IMG/VR virus record: IMGVR_UViG_3300010885_038765
Span: 1-26,293 of that record
Strand: one strand, 5' to 3'
DNA length: 26,293 nucleotides
Origin: a virus
The notes beneath the pieces are model-generated. The model made no database searches. It was not told where the DNA came from and was given only the letters and a program-made list of their open reading frames with translations. The position numbers and the translations under genes were made by a program. Below, one piece after another: positions 1-6,552 of the stretch. The stretch's first letter is position 1. Every line of letters starts with the position of its first letter.

Positions 1-2
1 AG

Positions 3-8
3 TAGACT
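3..8 (+). promoter_or_regulatory. -10 hexamer of a putative leaderless promoter for the first gene
   Basis: TAGACT fits the actinobacterial -10 pattern TAnnnT and ends 6 nt before the ATG at 15. Transcription would therefore start at or within a base of the ATG. No Shine-Dalgarno sequence is visible. The -35 region lies outside the window. The same geometry recurs at 2961, 7778 and 24704, which strengthens each case. Confidence 0.4.
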
Positions 9-14
9 AAACGT

Positions 15-1193
15 ATGAGGTTCACACGCGACATCCCAGCAGCATCCGTCGGCGACCTGATAATCGCCGTCCGCCGTATCGCCCGACGCTCCGAGCGGCT
101 CGGCCTGCCAGCCCCAACCGTTGAGATCGGCGACCTGTTCGAGATCGTCACCGACACTGGCGACGGCTACGCGACCGTGCAGACACGAGTGACCGTCACT
201 GTGACCGGCGAGGCGCCCACCCTCGACGGCTGGACGATGCGGGCAGTCATCCATCGAGAGCTGCCTCCGAACGGCGACGCTCCGCACCTCGTCCACGCCG
301 TGGACGGCCAGATCGAGTTGGCGTGGCGGACGTTGCCCGACCGGTGCGATCATTGCGGTCTGGACGGCAAAGGACGCAAGACGCTGATGGTCCTGCGGCA
401 TACGGACGGCACCTGCAAAATCGTCGGCAGCACCTGCCTCGCAGACTTCTTGGGCGGCACCCTCAGCCCGCAGGATGCCGTCGCTGCGCTTGCGATCGTG
501 GACGACTTCGCCGAACTGTTCGATGAGGAGGACGGATTCGGGAGGGAACAGTGCGGCCAGGGCGAAGTGCGGCTGAAGCTCGACCGGTTGCTCATCCTCA
601 CGGCTTGCGAGATCCGACACAACGGCTGGCTGAGCATCAGCAAAGCCAGCGAGGAGGGTGGCCTGTCCACGAAAGAAAGAGTGATGCTGCGTATCGCCAG
701 GCCGGCCGACGACCATCCAGACGTGTTGCCGGAGGATCAGTTGACGGCGCTCGCAGCTATCGCCTGGGCGGCGTCGCTCGACCCGATGGACGGTGACTAC
801 ATCGCCAATATCCAGGCGCTCGCTGTGCGAGAAACGGTTACGGACCGGCAGACCGGGATGGCGTGTTCCATTGTGGGTGCGTTCCTGCGCCATGTCGGCG
901 AGCAGGCTGCGAAGGATGTTCAGTCGTCCAGCGTGCATGTCGGCCAGGTCGGGAAACGTGACCTGTTCGCAGGCACCGTCGCCGCCGCTTTCGCGGTTGA
1001 CAGCCGGTTCGGTGTCGCCGTCTGGTTGACCGTCGTCGATGCCGTCGGCAACGTCCTGCGGTGGCGCTGCTCTGGCGGGAGGGCTCCGAAGGTCGGTGAC
1101 ATGATCGCTGGCAAGGCGACCGTCAAGGCTCACGACATCTGGCAGGACACCGCACAAACTGTCCTCACCCGGTGGGCATGGGAACTGGCTTAG
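15..1193 (+). CDS. Hypothetical phage/plasmid protein with a four-cysteine zinc-knuckle-like motif
   Basis: This 392-aa soluble protein has no signal peptide or membrane segment. Around residues 110-145 it carries a CDHCG knuckle followed about 30 residues later by a second cysteine pair in a CKIVGSTC context. That arrangement suggests a structural zinc site. I recognise this Cys-rich core followed by a conserved GSTC-x-DFLGG stretch from hypothetical proteins of mobile elements, but I know of no established function. The ATG at 15 has no Shine-Dalgarno sequence and appears leaderless. The gene is monocistronic or leads the early region, with a 59-nt gap to the next gene. DNA or RNA binding is a plausible inference from the zinc site only. 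Confidence 0.75.
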   Translation: MRFTRDIPAASVGDLIIAVRRIARRSERLGLPAPTVEIGDLFEIVTDTGDGYATVQTRVTVTVTGEAPTLDGWTMRAVIHRELPPNGDAPHLVHAVDGQIELAWRTLPDRCDHCGLDGKGRKTLMVLRHTDGTCKIVGSTCLADFLGGTLSPQDAVAALAIVDDFAELFDEEDGFGREQCGQGEVRLKLDRLLILTACEIRHNGWLSISKASEEGGLSTKERVMLRIARPADDHPDVLPEDQLTALAAIAWAASLDPMDGDYIANIQALAVRETVTDRQTGMACSIVGAFLRHVGEQAAKDVQSSSVHVGQVGKRDLFAGTVAAAFAVDSRFGVAVWLTVVDAVGNVLRWRCSGGRAPKVGDMIAGKATVKAHDIWQDTAQTVLTRWAWELA

Positions 1194-1221
1194 TCACCTG
1201 CATCCGGCCGACTCGCAGCGA

Positions 1222-1241
1222 TACGCTAAACCGACGGTTAG
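1222..1241 (+). promoter_or_regulatory. Promoter -10 with overlapping inverted repeat (candidate operator)
   Basis: TACGCT at 1222-1227 fits the TAnnnT -10 pattern. It overlaps an imperfect inverted repeat at 1226-1241, CTAAACCG / A / CGGTTAG (one extra A in the left arm). A transcription start about 7 nt after the hexamer would fall at the centre of the repeat, so a bound protein would block initiation. No convincing -35 box is seen. The site lies in the 59-nt gap before the small-gene operon starting at 1253. Confidence 0.35.
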
Positions 1242-1252
1242 AAGGAGACCAG

Positions 1253-1402
1253 ATGGCGTTGGACCGCAATCAGATCAGCAGACGGTCGGCAGCGGCTCGC
1301 CGTATTGTGCTGTCACAGCTCAAAACCGAGCTGCCCGAGGTGTACGCGACGTGGATGGCGGCGGCATACACGTCGCTGGACGACGATGGGCGGCGCAAAT
1401 GA
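1253..1402 (+). CDS. Small hypothetical protein, first of a coupled run of small genes
   Basis: This gene encodes 49 aa, basic at the N-terminus (about residues 5-17) and acidic near the end. The ATG at 1253 is chosen because GAAGGAG at 1241-1247 gives an ideal ribosome binding site at 5-nt spacing; the same frame stays open upstream but without a better start. Its stop overlaps the next start (ATGA at 1399-1402), so translation is coupled. I recognise no family. The charge pattern would suit a small helical DNA- or protein-binding factor, but that is inference. Confidence 0.6.
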   Translation: MALDRNQISRRSAAARRIVLSQLKTELPEVYATWMAAAYTSLDDDGRRK

Positions 1403-1551
1403 TGGAGGTGGGGCTCGGCCTGGTGGCGCTCGCTTTCGGCGGCTTGTGGTGGGCTGAGATCACGGGCCGAGCTTGCGAGTGTCCGGGCTGCGGTACGGCG
1501 GTTGCCGGCGATGACGACTCGACGTTGCCTGATCGTGAGCAGCTCCGATGA
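1399..1551 (+). CDS. Small membrane-anchored protein with a cysteine knuckle
   Basis: This 50-aa protein has a hydrophobic N-terminal segment (about residues 4-19), long enough for one membrane pass. A short tail follows with a C-x-C-x2-C pattern (ACECPGCG) and ends in charged residues. The cysteine cluster may bind a metal. The start overlaps the preceding stop and the stop overlaps the next start (ATGA at 1548), so it is translated within a coupled operon. The family is unknown. Two adjacent ATG codons (1399 and 1402) are both possible starts. Confidence 0.55.
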   Translation: MMEVGLGLVALAFGGLWWAEITGRACECPGCGTAVAGDDDSTLPDREQLR

Positions 1552-1889
1552 AGCCAGGCACGGCCAAGGCTAAAGGGAGAGACACCGAGGCTGCGCTGGT
1601 GCGTTGGCTGCGTGTCAACGGCGTGCTGCACGCCGAACGGCGACGGCTTGCCGGCCGTGACGATCAAGGCGACATCGCCGGCTGGCCTTGGGTGTGCGTC
1701 GAGGTGAAGTCTGGGGCCCGGGTGGATGTGGCGGGATGGCTCGCCGAGCTGGCCGTCGAGAAGCACAATGCGATGGCCGCCATCGGTTTCGTTGCGGTGC
1801 GGCCGAAAGGCAAACCTGACCCGGCCGGCTGGTGGGCGGTCATGCCGTTGCCTGACATGGTGGAGCTGATCGCTGCGGCCCAGAAGTGA
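1548..1889 (+). CDS. PD-(D/E)XK nuclease-like protein, possible Holliday junction resolvase/VRR-NUC type
   Basis: This is a 113-aa protein. The visible motif order fits a small PD-(D/E)XK endonuclease: a glutamate in an RDTEAALVRWL helix near residue 14, an aspartate in a QGDIAG turn near residue 42, and a VEVKSG strand near residue 52 giving the E-x-K pair. Phage proteins of this size and pattern act on branched DNA or trim ends during replication and recombination, which fits the YqaJ/RecT/SSB set downstream. The start at 1548 overlaps the previous stop. Alternatives are a restriction-like or archaeal Hjc-like nuclease. The fold assignment is fairly secure; the substrate is not. Confidence 0.7.
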   Translation: MKPGTAKAKGRDTEAALVRWLRVNGVLHAERRRLAGRDDQGDIAGWPWVCVEVKSGARVDVAGWLAELAVEKHNAMAAIGFVAVRPKGKPDPAGWWAVMPLPDMVELIAAAQK

Positions 1890-2050
1890 TCGAGGTGGAG
1901 TTTGCTCTCCTTTCGGATGGGAGTTGCCGTGGGGCGGTGCTGATCGACGGCAAACCGAGGTTGTGGACCGTCTGGCACGCAACGCAGGAGGCCGCTCAAG
2001 CCGATGTGTGGCAGGTTATGGACCTGCTCGGCTGGCAGCGTCACCTGTGA
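1886..2050 (+). CDS. Small hypothetical protein (GTG start)
   Basis: This 54-aa gene fills a gap that would otherwise be unexplained. A GTG at 1886 overlaps the previous stop (GTGA), and its own TGA at 2048-2050 overlaps the next GTG start at 2047 in the same way. The product is acidic to neutral and rich in tryptophan, with an N-terminal beta-like stretch and a C-terminal amphipathic helix (about residues 34-52). I recognise no family. The perfect stop/start coupling on both sides is the main support for a real gene. Confidence 0.6.
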   Translation: MIEVEFALLSDGSCRGAVLIDGKPRLWTVWHATQEAAQADVWQVMDLLGWQRHL

Positions 2051-2328
2051 CCCTGGAGGACCTGCGTCGGATCGCTCGGCTTCACGGCTGGCAGGAGATG
2101 AGCGACGATCCTGACATTTCGTTGTGGGTCATGGCCGGCGACCACGAAACGACGGTCGTTCACGCCATCCAACGGCAGGCCGACGTGCAGGTTCGTGCGG
2201 TGACGCGAGCCCGGCCACGTAAGCGGCTGAGGTGGGATGAGTTCCCGCCCGCACCTGCGGCTGCCCGAGCTGCCACAATGGACGCTGACGGTGCCGCCGT
2301 GGTGCTGCGCGGAGGCTGGCAGACATGA
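2047..2328 (+). CDS. Hypothetical protein in the coupled small-gene run
   Basis: This 93-aa gene has a GTG start at 2047 overlapping the preceding stop. An N-terminal helical part (EDLRRIARLHGWQE) precedes a strand-rich middle (about residues 25-55). The tail is low in complexity and rich in Ala, Arg and Pro. The frame is open farther upstream, but that would overlap the 54-aa gene heavily, so the GTG is preferred. The stop overlaps the next ATG (ATGA at 2325). No family recognised. Confidence 0.55.
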   Translation: MTLEDLRRIARLHGWQEMSDDPDISLWVMAGDHETTVVHAIQRQADVQVRAVTRARPRKRLRWDEFPPAPAAARAATMDADGAAVVLRGGWQT

Positions 2329-2657
2329 CCGACAGCGACAGCGACGGCGAGGCTGGCGACTGCTGGTGGTGGCTTGACGGCACCGTCGACTGGGACGCCA
2401 ACCCGGCCGGGCAGACGATCGAACTGTCGTTTGACGGGCTGCAATGGACGGTGGCGGTGTGGACCCCGTTCGCGCCGACACGCGAGGCGATTGTCATCAG
2501 GACGGTGTGCGGCGATCGGGCCCGTCTGCTGTACGGCCGGCTGGCGGTCCTCGATGCGCCTGCGCCTGCTGCGGCTTTGGATCGCTGGCTGCGGGAGGAG
2601 TCGCGCTACCGGCCGATGGGCGGCCGAGGCGACCATCCAGCCGGTGGCGGCGCGTAA
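2325..2657 (+). CDS. Tryptophan-rich acidic hypothetical protein
   Basis: This 110-aa protein starts with an Asp/Ser/Glu-rich leader (about residues 1-12). A CWWWLDGTVDWD stretch and beta-like strands follow, up to about residue 70, and it ends with a Gly-rich tail. The start is coupled to the upstream stop. Its 3' end overlaps the likely GTG start of the WhiB-like gene by 14 nt. No known family comes to mind; it could be a small protein-protein interaction module. The long open frame in the same place on the minus strand was judged a shadow. Confidence 0.55.
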   Translation: MTDSDSDGEAGDCWWWLDGTVDWDANPAGQTIELSFDGLQWTVAVWTPFAPTREAIVIRTVCGDRARLLYGRLAVLDAPAPAAALDRWLREESRYRPMGGRGDHPAGGGA

Positions 2658-2940
2658 ACCGCTGGCGCGGCTGCGGCTCGACGGATCGGAGCCGTGCCGC
2701 GGCCGGCATGACCTGTTTTTCCCTGATCGCACCAAACCGGCGAGCCGCAAACTGATCGCCCAGGCCGTGGCAATGTGCGAGGCGTGCCACCAGATGGACG
2801 CCTGCCGGGAGGTTGGCGTCGCTAACCGGGAGCCCGACGGTGTTTGGGGTGGTGTTGACCTGTTCCAGATGAACGGACCGGAGGCGTGGCAGGCGAGACG
2901 ACGCGCACGTGACAGGGCAGCCAGAGCAAAGAAAGACTAG
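2644..2940 (+). CDS. WhiB-family iron-sulfur transcription regulator-like protein
   Basis: With the GTG at 2644 the protein is 98 aa. It has the four WhiB cysteines: C18, then C45 and C48 (C-x2-C), then C54 after five residues. The GVWGG turn follows at residues 66-70, with a basic tail (about 84-97) suited to DNA or sigma-factor contacts. WhiB proteins bind a [4Fe-4S] cluster and contact the primary sigma factor of Actinobacteria; phage members such as TM4 WhiB are known to interfere with host WhiB2. The start is not certain: no strong ribosome binding site precedes 2644, and the overlap with the upstream gene suggests coupling. Family assignment is strong. Confidence 0.85.
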   Translation: MAARKPLARLRLDGSEPCRGRHDLFFPDRTKPASRKLIAQAVAMCEACHQMDACREVGVANREPDGVWGGVDLFQMNGPEAWQARRRARDRAARAKKD

Positions 2941-2948
2941 ACCATCCG

Positions 2949-2966
2949 ACCTATTTAGGTTAGTAT
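2949..2966 (+). promoter_or_regulatory. Leaderless promoter with palindromic operator-like site
   Basis: TAGTAT at 2961-2966 is a TAnnnT -10 hexamer ending 6 nt before the ATG at 2973. TAGACC at 2938-2943 matches four of six bases of TTGACA at 17-nt spacing. Directly upstream of the -10, ACCTA-TT-TAGGT (2949-2960) is a perfect 5-bp inverted repeat in an unusually A+T-rich patch. It sits where a repressor or activator would bind. No Shine-Dalgarno sequence precedes the ATG. Confidence 0.5.
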
Positions 2967-2972
2967 ACGCGG

Positions 2973-3071
2973 ATGTTCCGTAGAATCTTCCAACCTGAAG
3001 TCGTGTTCGCGTGCCTGGCCGGCGCACTGTTTCCGCTCATGGCGGCATTCGTCGTGGCGGTGCGCTACTGA
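2973..3071 (+). CDS. 32-aa single-pass membrane peptide
   Basis: The ATG at 2973 opens a 32-aa frame. A basic N-terminus (MFRR) is followed by a hydrophobic stretch (about residues 10-30) that would span the membrane once. The stop overlaps the next ATG (TGATG at 3069-3073), consistent with coupling. It directly follows a promoter with leaderless geometry and is therefore the first gene of its transcript. No family is recognisable at this length. It could be a true membrane microprotein or a leader peptide driving translation of the gene behind it. Confidence 0.5.
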   Translation: MFRRIFQPEVVFACLAGALFPLMAAFVVAVRY

Positions 3072-3814
3072 TGGCTACGCTGCCGCTCGAACATCGCCGC
3101 TATGCGGCCGTGCTGATCGCAGACGACCACAGCGGCATCCACGCTGCCGACGTGTCCTGGTGGCTGTGCCGGGCTGGGGTGACCGACTCGGCACGGCTCG
3201 CTGAGCTGCTCCCGATGCCCAGCGTGTACGCCCACGACGCCAAGCAGCATCTCAGCATCGTTCGGTCTGAGATCGAAGCAACGAGACATGACGCCTTCCG
3301 GGCGGCTGCCCGCTGGCTTGCCCGCATGCAACTCGCTGCGACCAGCAGGCATGTCACCGACCTGCCGGCCGATAGCGAGTTTCCGTCCGGGACGCTTTCG
3401 CAACGACCTGGCTGGCTTCACATCGAACCGCTTGTCGTGCAACCGTGGCAAGTCCAGATCCGCATGGCGGAAACGCTCGACGGCCGTGGGATGACCGCTT
3501 GGACTCCGAGGATCTGTCACGGCCGGTCTGTCGGCCGGGCAATGTCCGCCGGGGCATCCACGGCGACAGCGTGCCCGGTGTGCGGGCAGATGGACTATCC
3601 GCTGCACGCAAGCGAGCCAGTGAACGAAGCTCAGACTGCCGTCGAGGCTGCGGTCCGTGCTGCGTGGCGGGTTGGGCAAGCCGTCGGACGGCTGCCGTAT
3701 CCGACGTGCTGGGAGCCGACGTGGGGGCTCGGTTTCGGGCCGGCCGCAGATGGACTGGCAGCCGACCCGATAACGAGCAGCTCCGCCAACCACCACAGCA
3801 GCGAAGCACGATGA
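3071..3814 (+). CDS. Hypothetical protein with C-terminal CPVCG knuckle
   Basis: This 247-aa protein is soluble. The N-terminal half is mostly helical, with HAADVSWWLCRAG near residue 25 and an SEIEATRHDAFRAAARWLARM helix near residues 75-95. The second half has a single CPVCG knuckle (about residue 175) and an Ala-rich helix after it. It ends in a low-complexity Ser/His tail. The start overlaps the stop of the 32-aa peptide, and the end overlaps the next start (ATGA at 3811). I do not recognise the family. The helix-turn-helix-like first 40 residues hint at DNA binding, but weakly. Confidence 0.65.
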   Translation: MATLPLEHRRYAAVLIADDHSGIHAADVSWWLCRAGVTDSARLAELLPMPSVYAHDAKQHLSIVRSEIEATRHDAFRAAARWLARMQLAATSRHVTDLPADSEFPSGTLSQRPGWLHIEPLVVQPWQVQIRMAETLDGRGMTAWTPRICHGRSVGRAMSAGASTATACPVCGQMDYPLHASEPVNEAQTAVEAAVRAAWRVGQAVGRLPYPTCWEPTWGLGFGPAADGLAADPITSSSANHHSSEAR

Positions 3815-3972
3815 ACGCTACCAGCCGCCGAGTGCGACTTGCGGCCGGCCTGTTGATGTTGGCCGGTTGGGCGGTCTGCGTGGCGACGGAACCGGACCTG
3901 ACGCTCGCCGTGACCGCTGTCGGAGGGCTGACGCTCGCCGTCCGCTGGCATCGTGCCGGAGGCAGCCGATGA
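3811..3972 (+). CDS. Small two-pass membrane protein
   Basis: This 53-aa protein has a basic start and two hydrophobic segments (about residues 10-25 and 29-44) separated by a short acidic turn (TEPD), then a basic tail. It is predicted to form a membrane hairpin. Start and stop are both coupled to neighbours by 4-nt overlaps. The small size and hairpin resemble a holin, but it lies far from any lysis gene and inside the early operon, so I do not call it one. Confidence 0.55.
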   Translation: MNATSRRVRLAAGLLMLAGWAVCVATEPDLTLAVTAVGGLTLAVRWHRAGGSR

Positions 3973-4361
3973 CCGAGCCGAGGTTATGGCCTGATGCTGC
4001 CTGTCGCAACAGGCCGGTCGAATGGTGGTTCCCGCCTCGCCGGCCGGGCCCGGGAGGCATGACAGGACCGTATCTGCAAGGCATTGCGACGTGCGGCATC
4101 TGCCCGAGGCAGGAGCAGTGCATCAACTGGTCGCTCACCCAAGATGATCTGCTCGACGGCATTTGGGGAGGGCTCAGGCCCGGGGAGCGGGTGCGAGAAC
4201 GAGAATGGCGTCGCGTCAACGGGCAGCCTGCCTGCGAGCTTTGCGGCGAGCCGTTTCTGCATCTGGTCGCATTACGTCGGCACGTCAGGACCGTCGATCA
4301 TCGCTGGCTGTCACACCCAGCGCAGACAATGTCACCACCACAAGAAAGAGAGACAGCATGA
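3969..4361 (+). CDS. WhiB-like protein fused to a C-terminal C2H2 zinc finger
   Basis: This 130-aa protein has two metal modules. The WhiB module has C12, C42, C45 and C51 (C-x29-C-x2-C-x5-C) and a GIWGG turn at 64-68. After a basic linker (about 70-82), residues 89-111 read C-x2-C-x12-H-x5-H, a textbook C2H2 finger spacing. WhiB proteins normally act by binding sigma factor region 4 and nearby DNA. The finger could give added DNA specificity or bind a partner; that part is inference. The ATG at 3969 and the stop at 4361 both overlap neighbours, placing the gene in the same transcript as the exonuclease that follows. Confidence 0.85.
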   Translation: MTEPRLWPDAACRNRPVEWWFPPRRPGPGGMTGPYLQGIATCGICPRQEQCINWSLTQDDLLDGIWGGLRPGERVREREWRRVNGQPACELCGEPFLHLVALRRHVRTVDHRWLSHPAQTMSPPQERETA

Positions 4362-5341
4362 CTGTCATCGAACCAATCCCCTACGCTCCGGGCGATCCTG
4401 CTTGGCATGAGTCGAGACGCTCGTTCATCGGAGCATCTGACGTGCCGGCCGTCCTCGGCCTGTCGCCGTGGCGCACCCCGCTTGACGTGTGGGCTGAGAA
4501 GGTCGGGCTGATCGTCCAGCCGGCCGGGTCGGGCAGTCTCGCCACCCGGCTCGGCCATGAGCTCGAAGGGCTGATAGCGAGGCTGTGGGCCGACGAACAT
4601 CCCGACGCCGAGGTCACCCACAACGAGATCACGCTCCGCGATCCGGCGAGGGCCTGGCTTGCCGCTAGCACCGACCGCGAAGTCGGAGCCGACGGGCTGC
4701 TGGAATGCAAGCTGGTCGGCGCGTCGACTACGTCGCTGTGGGACGACGGTGTGCCTGACCACGTTCACGCCCAGTGCGTCGCACAGCTCGCCGTGACCGG
4801 CCGGCAGTGGGTCGACGTGTGTTCGCTGCACGCCGGGCGCCGGTGGGAGCATCGCATCGACCGGATCACCCGAGACGACATCGAGATCCGGGACATGGTC
4901 ACCCACCTGGAACGCTGGTGGTTCGGGCATGTCGTCACCGGCATCCGGCCGAGGCTCGACGGCGACCCGCATCGCATCCGCCAAACGCTGGACGCCCTCC
5001 ATCCAGGTGAAACGAGACTGGCCGTCACCGTCGCAGCGCAGTTCGGCGCAGACATCGCCGACCTGAAGCACGCCAAGGCGGTCGTAGCGTCGCTGAGGAA
5101 AGACATTGAGCGGATGGAAAACCATCTGATCGCAGCGATCGGCGACGGCACCGACGCACACATCGACCCGGACGAACCGCCGGTGTACACCTACCGGGCG
5201 CAGATCCGCACGTCCCACGACCTGAAGGCGATTGACAGCGGCAAAGTTGACGGCTGCGACAGCGACGAGATCGCAGCCGCTCGAAAGGTCCTTGACGCTG
5301 TCACCCGCCACACCCGCTTCCGCACCCTCCGCATCCGCTGA
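4358..5341 (+). CDS. YqaJ-family viral recombinase (5'-3' exonuclease)
   Basis: This 327-aa protein has the YqaJ/lambda-exonuclease core: an IGASDVPAVLG segment at residues 24-34 followed by PW-x-TP, a GHELEG helix near 66-71, D106 in ASTDRE, the E116-x-K118 pair in LLECK, and a helical Q-x2-LAVTG segment near 142-148. Such nucleases resect double-stranded DNA ends and hand single strands to a RecT-type annealase, which is the next gene. The C-terminal third (about 220-327) includes a likely helical Ala/Lys segment. The ATG at 4358 overlaps the preceding stop. The family call is strong. Confidence 0.9.
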   Translation: MTVIEPIPYAPGDPAWHESRRSFIGASDVPAVLGLSPWRTPLDVWAEKVGLIVQPAGSGSLATRLGHELEGLIARLWADEHPDAEVTHNEITLRDPARAWLAASTDREVGADGLLECKLVGASTTSLWDDGVPDHVHAQCVAQLAVTGRQWVDVCSLHAGRRWEHRIDRITRDDIEIRDMVTHLERWWFGHVVTGIRPRLDGDPHRIRQTLDALHPGETRLAVTVAAQFGADIADLKHAKAVVASLRKDIERMENHLIAAIGDGTDAHIDPDEPPVYTYRAQIRTSHDLKAIDSGKVDGCDSDEIAAARKVLDAVTRHTRFRTLRIR

Positions 5342-5363
5342 ACTAGAAAGCCGAGATCCTGTT

Positions 5364-6119
5364 ATGACCACCAGCCAGCCGCCTGCTGTCGTTGATACGC
5401 AACCGTCGTCAACGCCGGCGAGGCTCACCGCTAAGCAGCTGATTCGCAGTGCCGTTGACATCAACCGGCGCGAGATTGAAGCAGCCCTGCCCGACGGCTA
5501 CGTCGGCGGGCCGGAACGATTCGCCCGCACCGTGCTCACGTGCGTTTCCAGGGACCCGGGCCTCCTCAAGTGCACCCCTCAGTCCATCATCGGCGCCGCC
5601 ATGCAAGCCGCCCAGCTTGGGCTTACACCCGGCGTGCTCGGCGAAGCCTGGCTGATCTCCTACAACGACCAGTGCACTTTCCAGGTTGGGGTGCGGGGAC
5701 TGATCGCACTTGCCGCCCGGTCAGGGCTCGTGATTCGGGCGCACACCGTCGCCGAACGCGACACGTTCGACTACGAACTGGGTTTGCGGCCGATCCTGCG
5801 GCATATCCCGGCGCACGGCGACCGTGGCAAGTCAACGGCTTGGTATGCGGTCGCGACTGACAGGGCGACCGGCGACGTGATGGGCTTCGCTGTTCTCGAC
5901 AGGGAGCAGGTCGAGAAACGACGCAAAGCCAACCGAGGCAAGTCGCCGGCCTGGGAAAACTGGTATGACGAGATGGCGCTCACCAAGGCCGTGCGCGAGG
6001 TGTGCCGGTTCCTGCCGTTGTCGGTGGAACTTGCTACCGCCATCGCATCCGACGGCACGGTGCGCACCGAAGTCGCCGGGCACGCCGACGAATATGTCGT
6101 CGAGGAGATGTCGGAATGA
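5364..6119 (+). CDS. recT: RecT-family single-strand annealing protein
   Basis: This 251-aa protein matches the RecT layout. A disordered N-terminal 20 residues is followed by a segment with TVLTCVSRDPGLLKCTPQS and then the signature AAQLGLTPG (about 76-84). The QVGVRGLIALAARSG core and the KSPAWENWYDEMALTKAVR helix come last. RecT proteins coat resected single strands and anneal them to complementary DNA without ATP. The ATG at 5364 lies 22 nt after the exonuclease stop; the frame is open upstream but only through exonuclease coding sequence. The stop overlaps the SSB start (ATGA), so recombinase and SSB are co-translated. Confidence 0.9.
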   Translation: MTTSQPPAVVDTQPSSTPARLTAKQLIRSAVDINRREIEAALPDGYVGGPERFARTVLTCVSRDPGLLKCTPQSIIGAAMQAAQLGLTPGVLGEAWLISYNDQCTFQVGVRGLIALAARSGLVIRAHTVAERDTFDYELGLRPILRHIPAHGDRGKSTAWYAVATDRATGDVMGFAVLDREQVEKRRKANRGKSPAWENWYDEMALTKAVREVCRFLPLSVELATAIASDGTVRTEVAGHADEYVVEEMSE

Positions 6120-6541
6120 CCACCACCGTCGTCGGCAACACCACACGTGACCCTGAGCTGAGGTTCACGAAGAACGGGCTCGCCATGCTCACCGTCGGGG
6201 TGGCAGTCAACCGCAAACGAGGCGACGAGGAAACCACCTCGTTCTTTGATGTGGTGGCGTTCGGGTCGCTCGCCGAGAACGTCGCCGAATCCTGTCCGAA
6301 AGGCTGCCGGGTTGTGGTCACCGGCCGGCTGGAGCAACGCAGTTGGGACACCGACAACGGCGAACGCCGATCCAAGGTCGAGATCGTCGCCGACGAGATC
6401 GGGCCGTCGCTCCGCTGGGCGACCTGCACCGTGACCCGCAACGTTGGCGAACGGACTTCCGCAGCCGCATCAGGCGTCCAGCACGCGTGGGACAAACCGA
6501 CCGGGCAGAGCACCGTCCAGTACGGCGAAGAACCGTTCTGA
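6116..6541 (+). CDS. ssb: Single-stranded DNA-binding protein (SSB)
   Basis: This 141-aa protein carries an N-terminal OB fold typical of SSB: VGNTTRDPELRFTKNG at residues 6-21, FFDVVAFGSLAENVA near 43-57, and GRLEQRSWDTDNGERR near 70-85. A flexible linker leads to a C-terminal EEPF, matching the acidic-hydrophobic tip with which SSBs recruit partners. It would protect single strands made by replication and by the YqaJ nuclease. The start overlaps the recT stop. A strong hairpin lies 11 nt after its stop. Confidence 0.93.
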   Translation: MTTTVVGNTTRDPELRFTKNGLAMLTVGVAVNRKRGDEETTSFFDVVAFGSLAENVAESCPKGCRVVVTGRLEQRSWDTDNGERRSKVEIVADEIGPSLRWATCTVTRNVGERTSAAASGVQHAWDKPTGQSTVQYGEEPF

Positions 6542-6552
6542 AGGTCGAGCAC

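Noticed and set aside
3811-3972. 53-aa two-pass membrane protein as a holin
   Set aside because: No endolysin or other lysis gene is nearby and it lies in the early operon; topology alone is not enough.
4298-5464. Long minus-strand open frame (388 aa) opposite the YqaJ exonuclease
   Set aside because: It mirrors a clear YqaJ gene, lacks recognisable motifs and has no supporting gene context.
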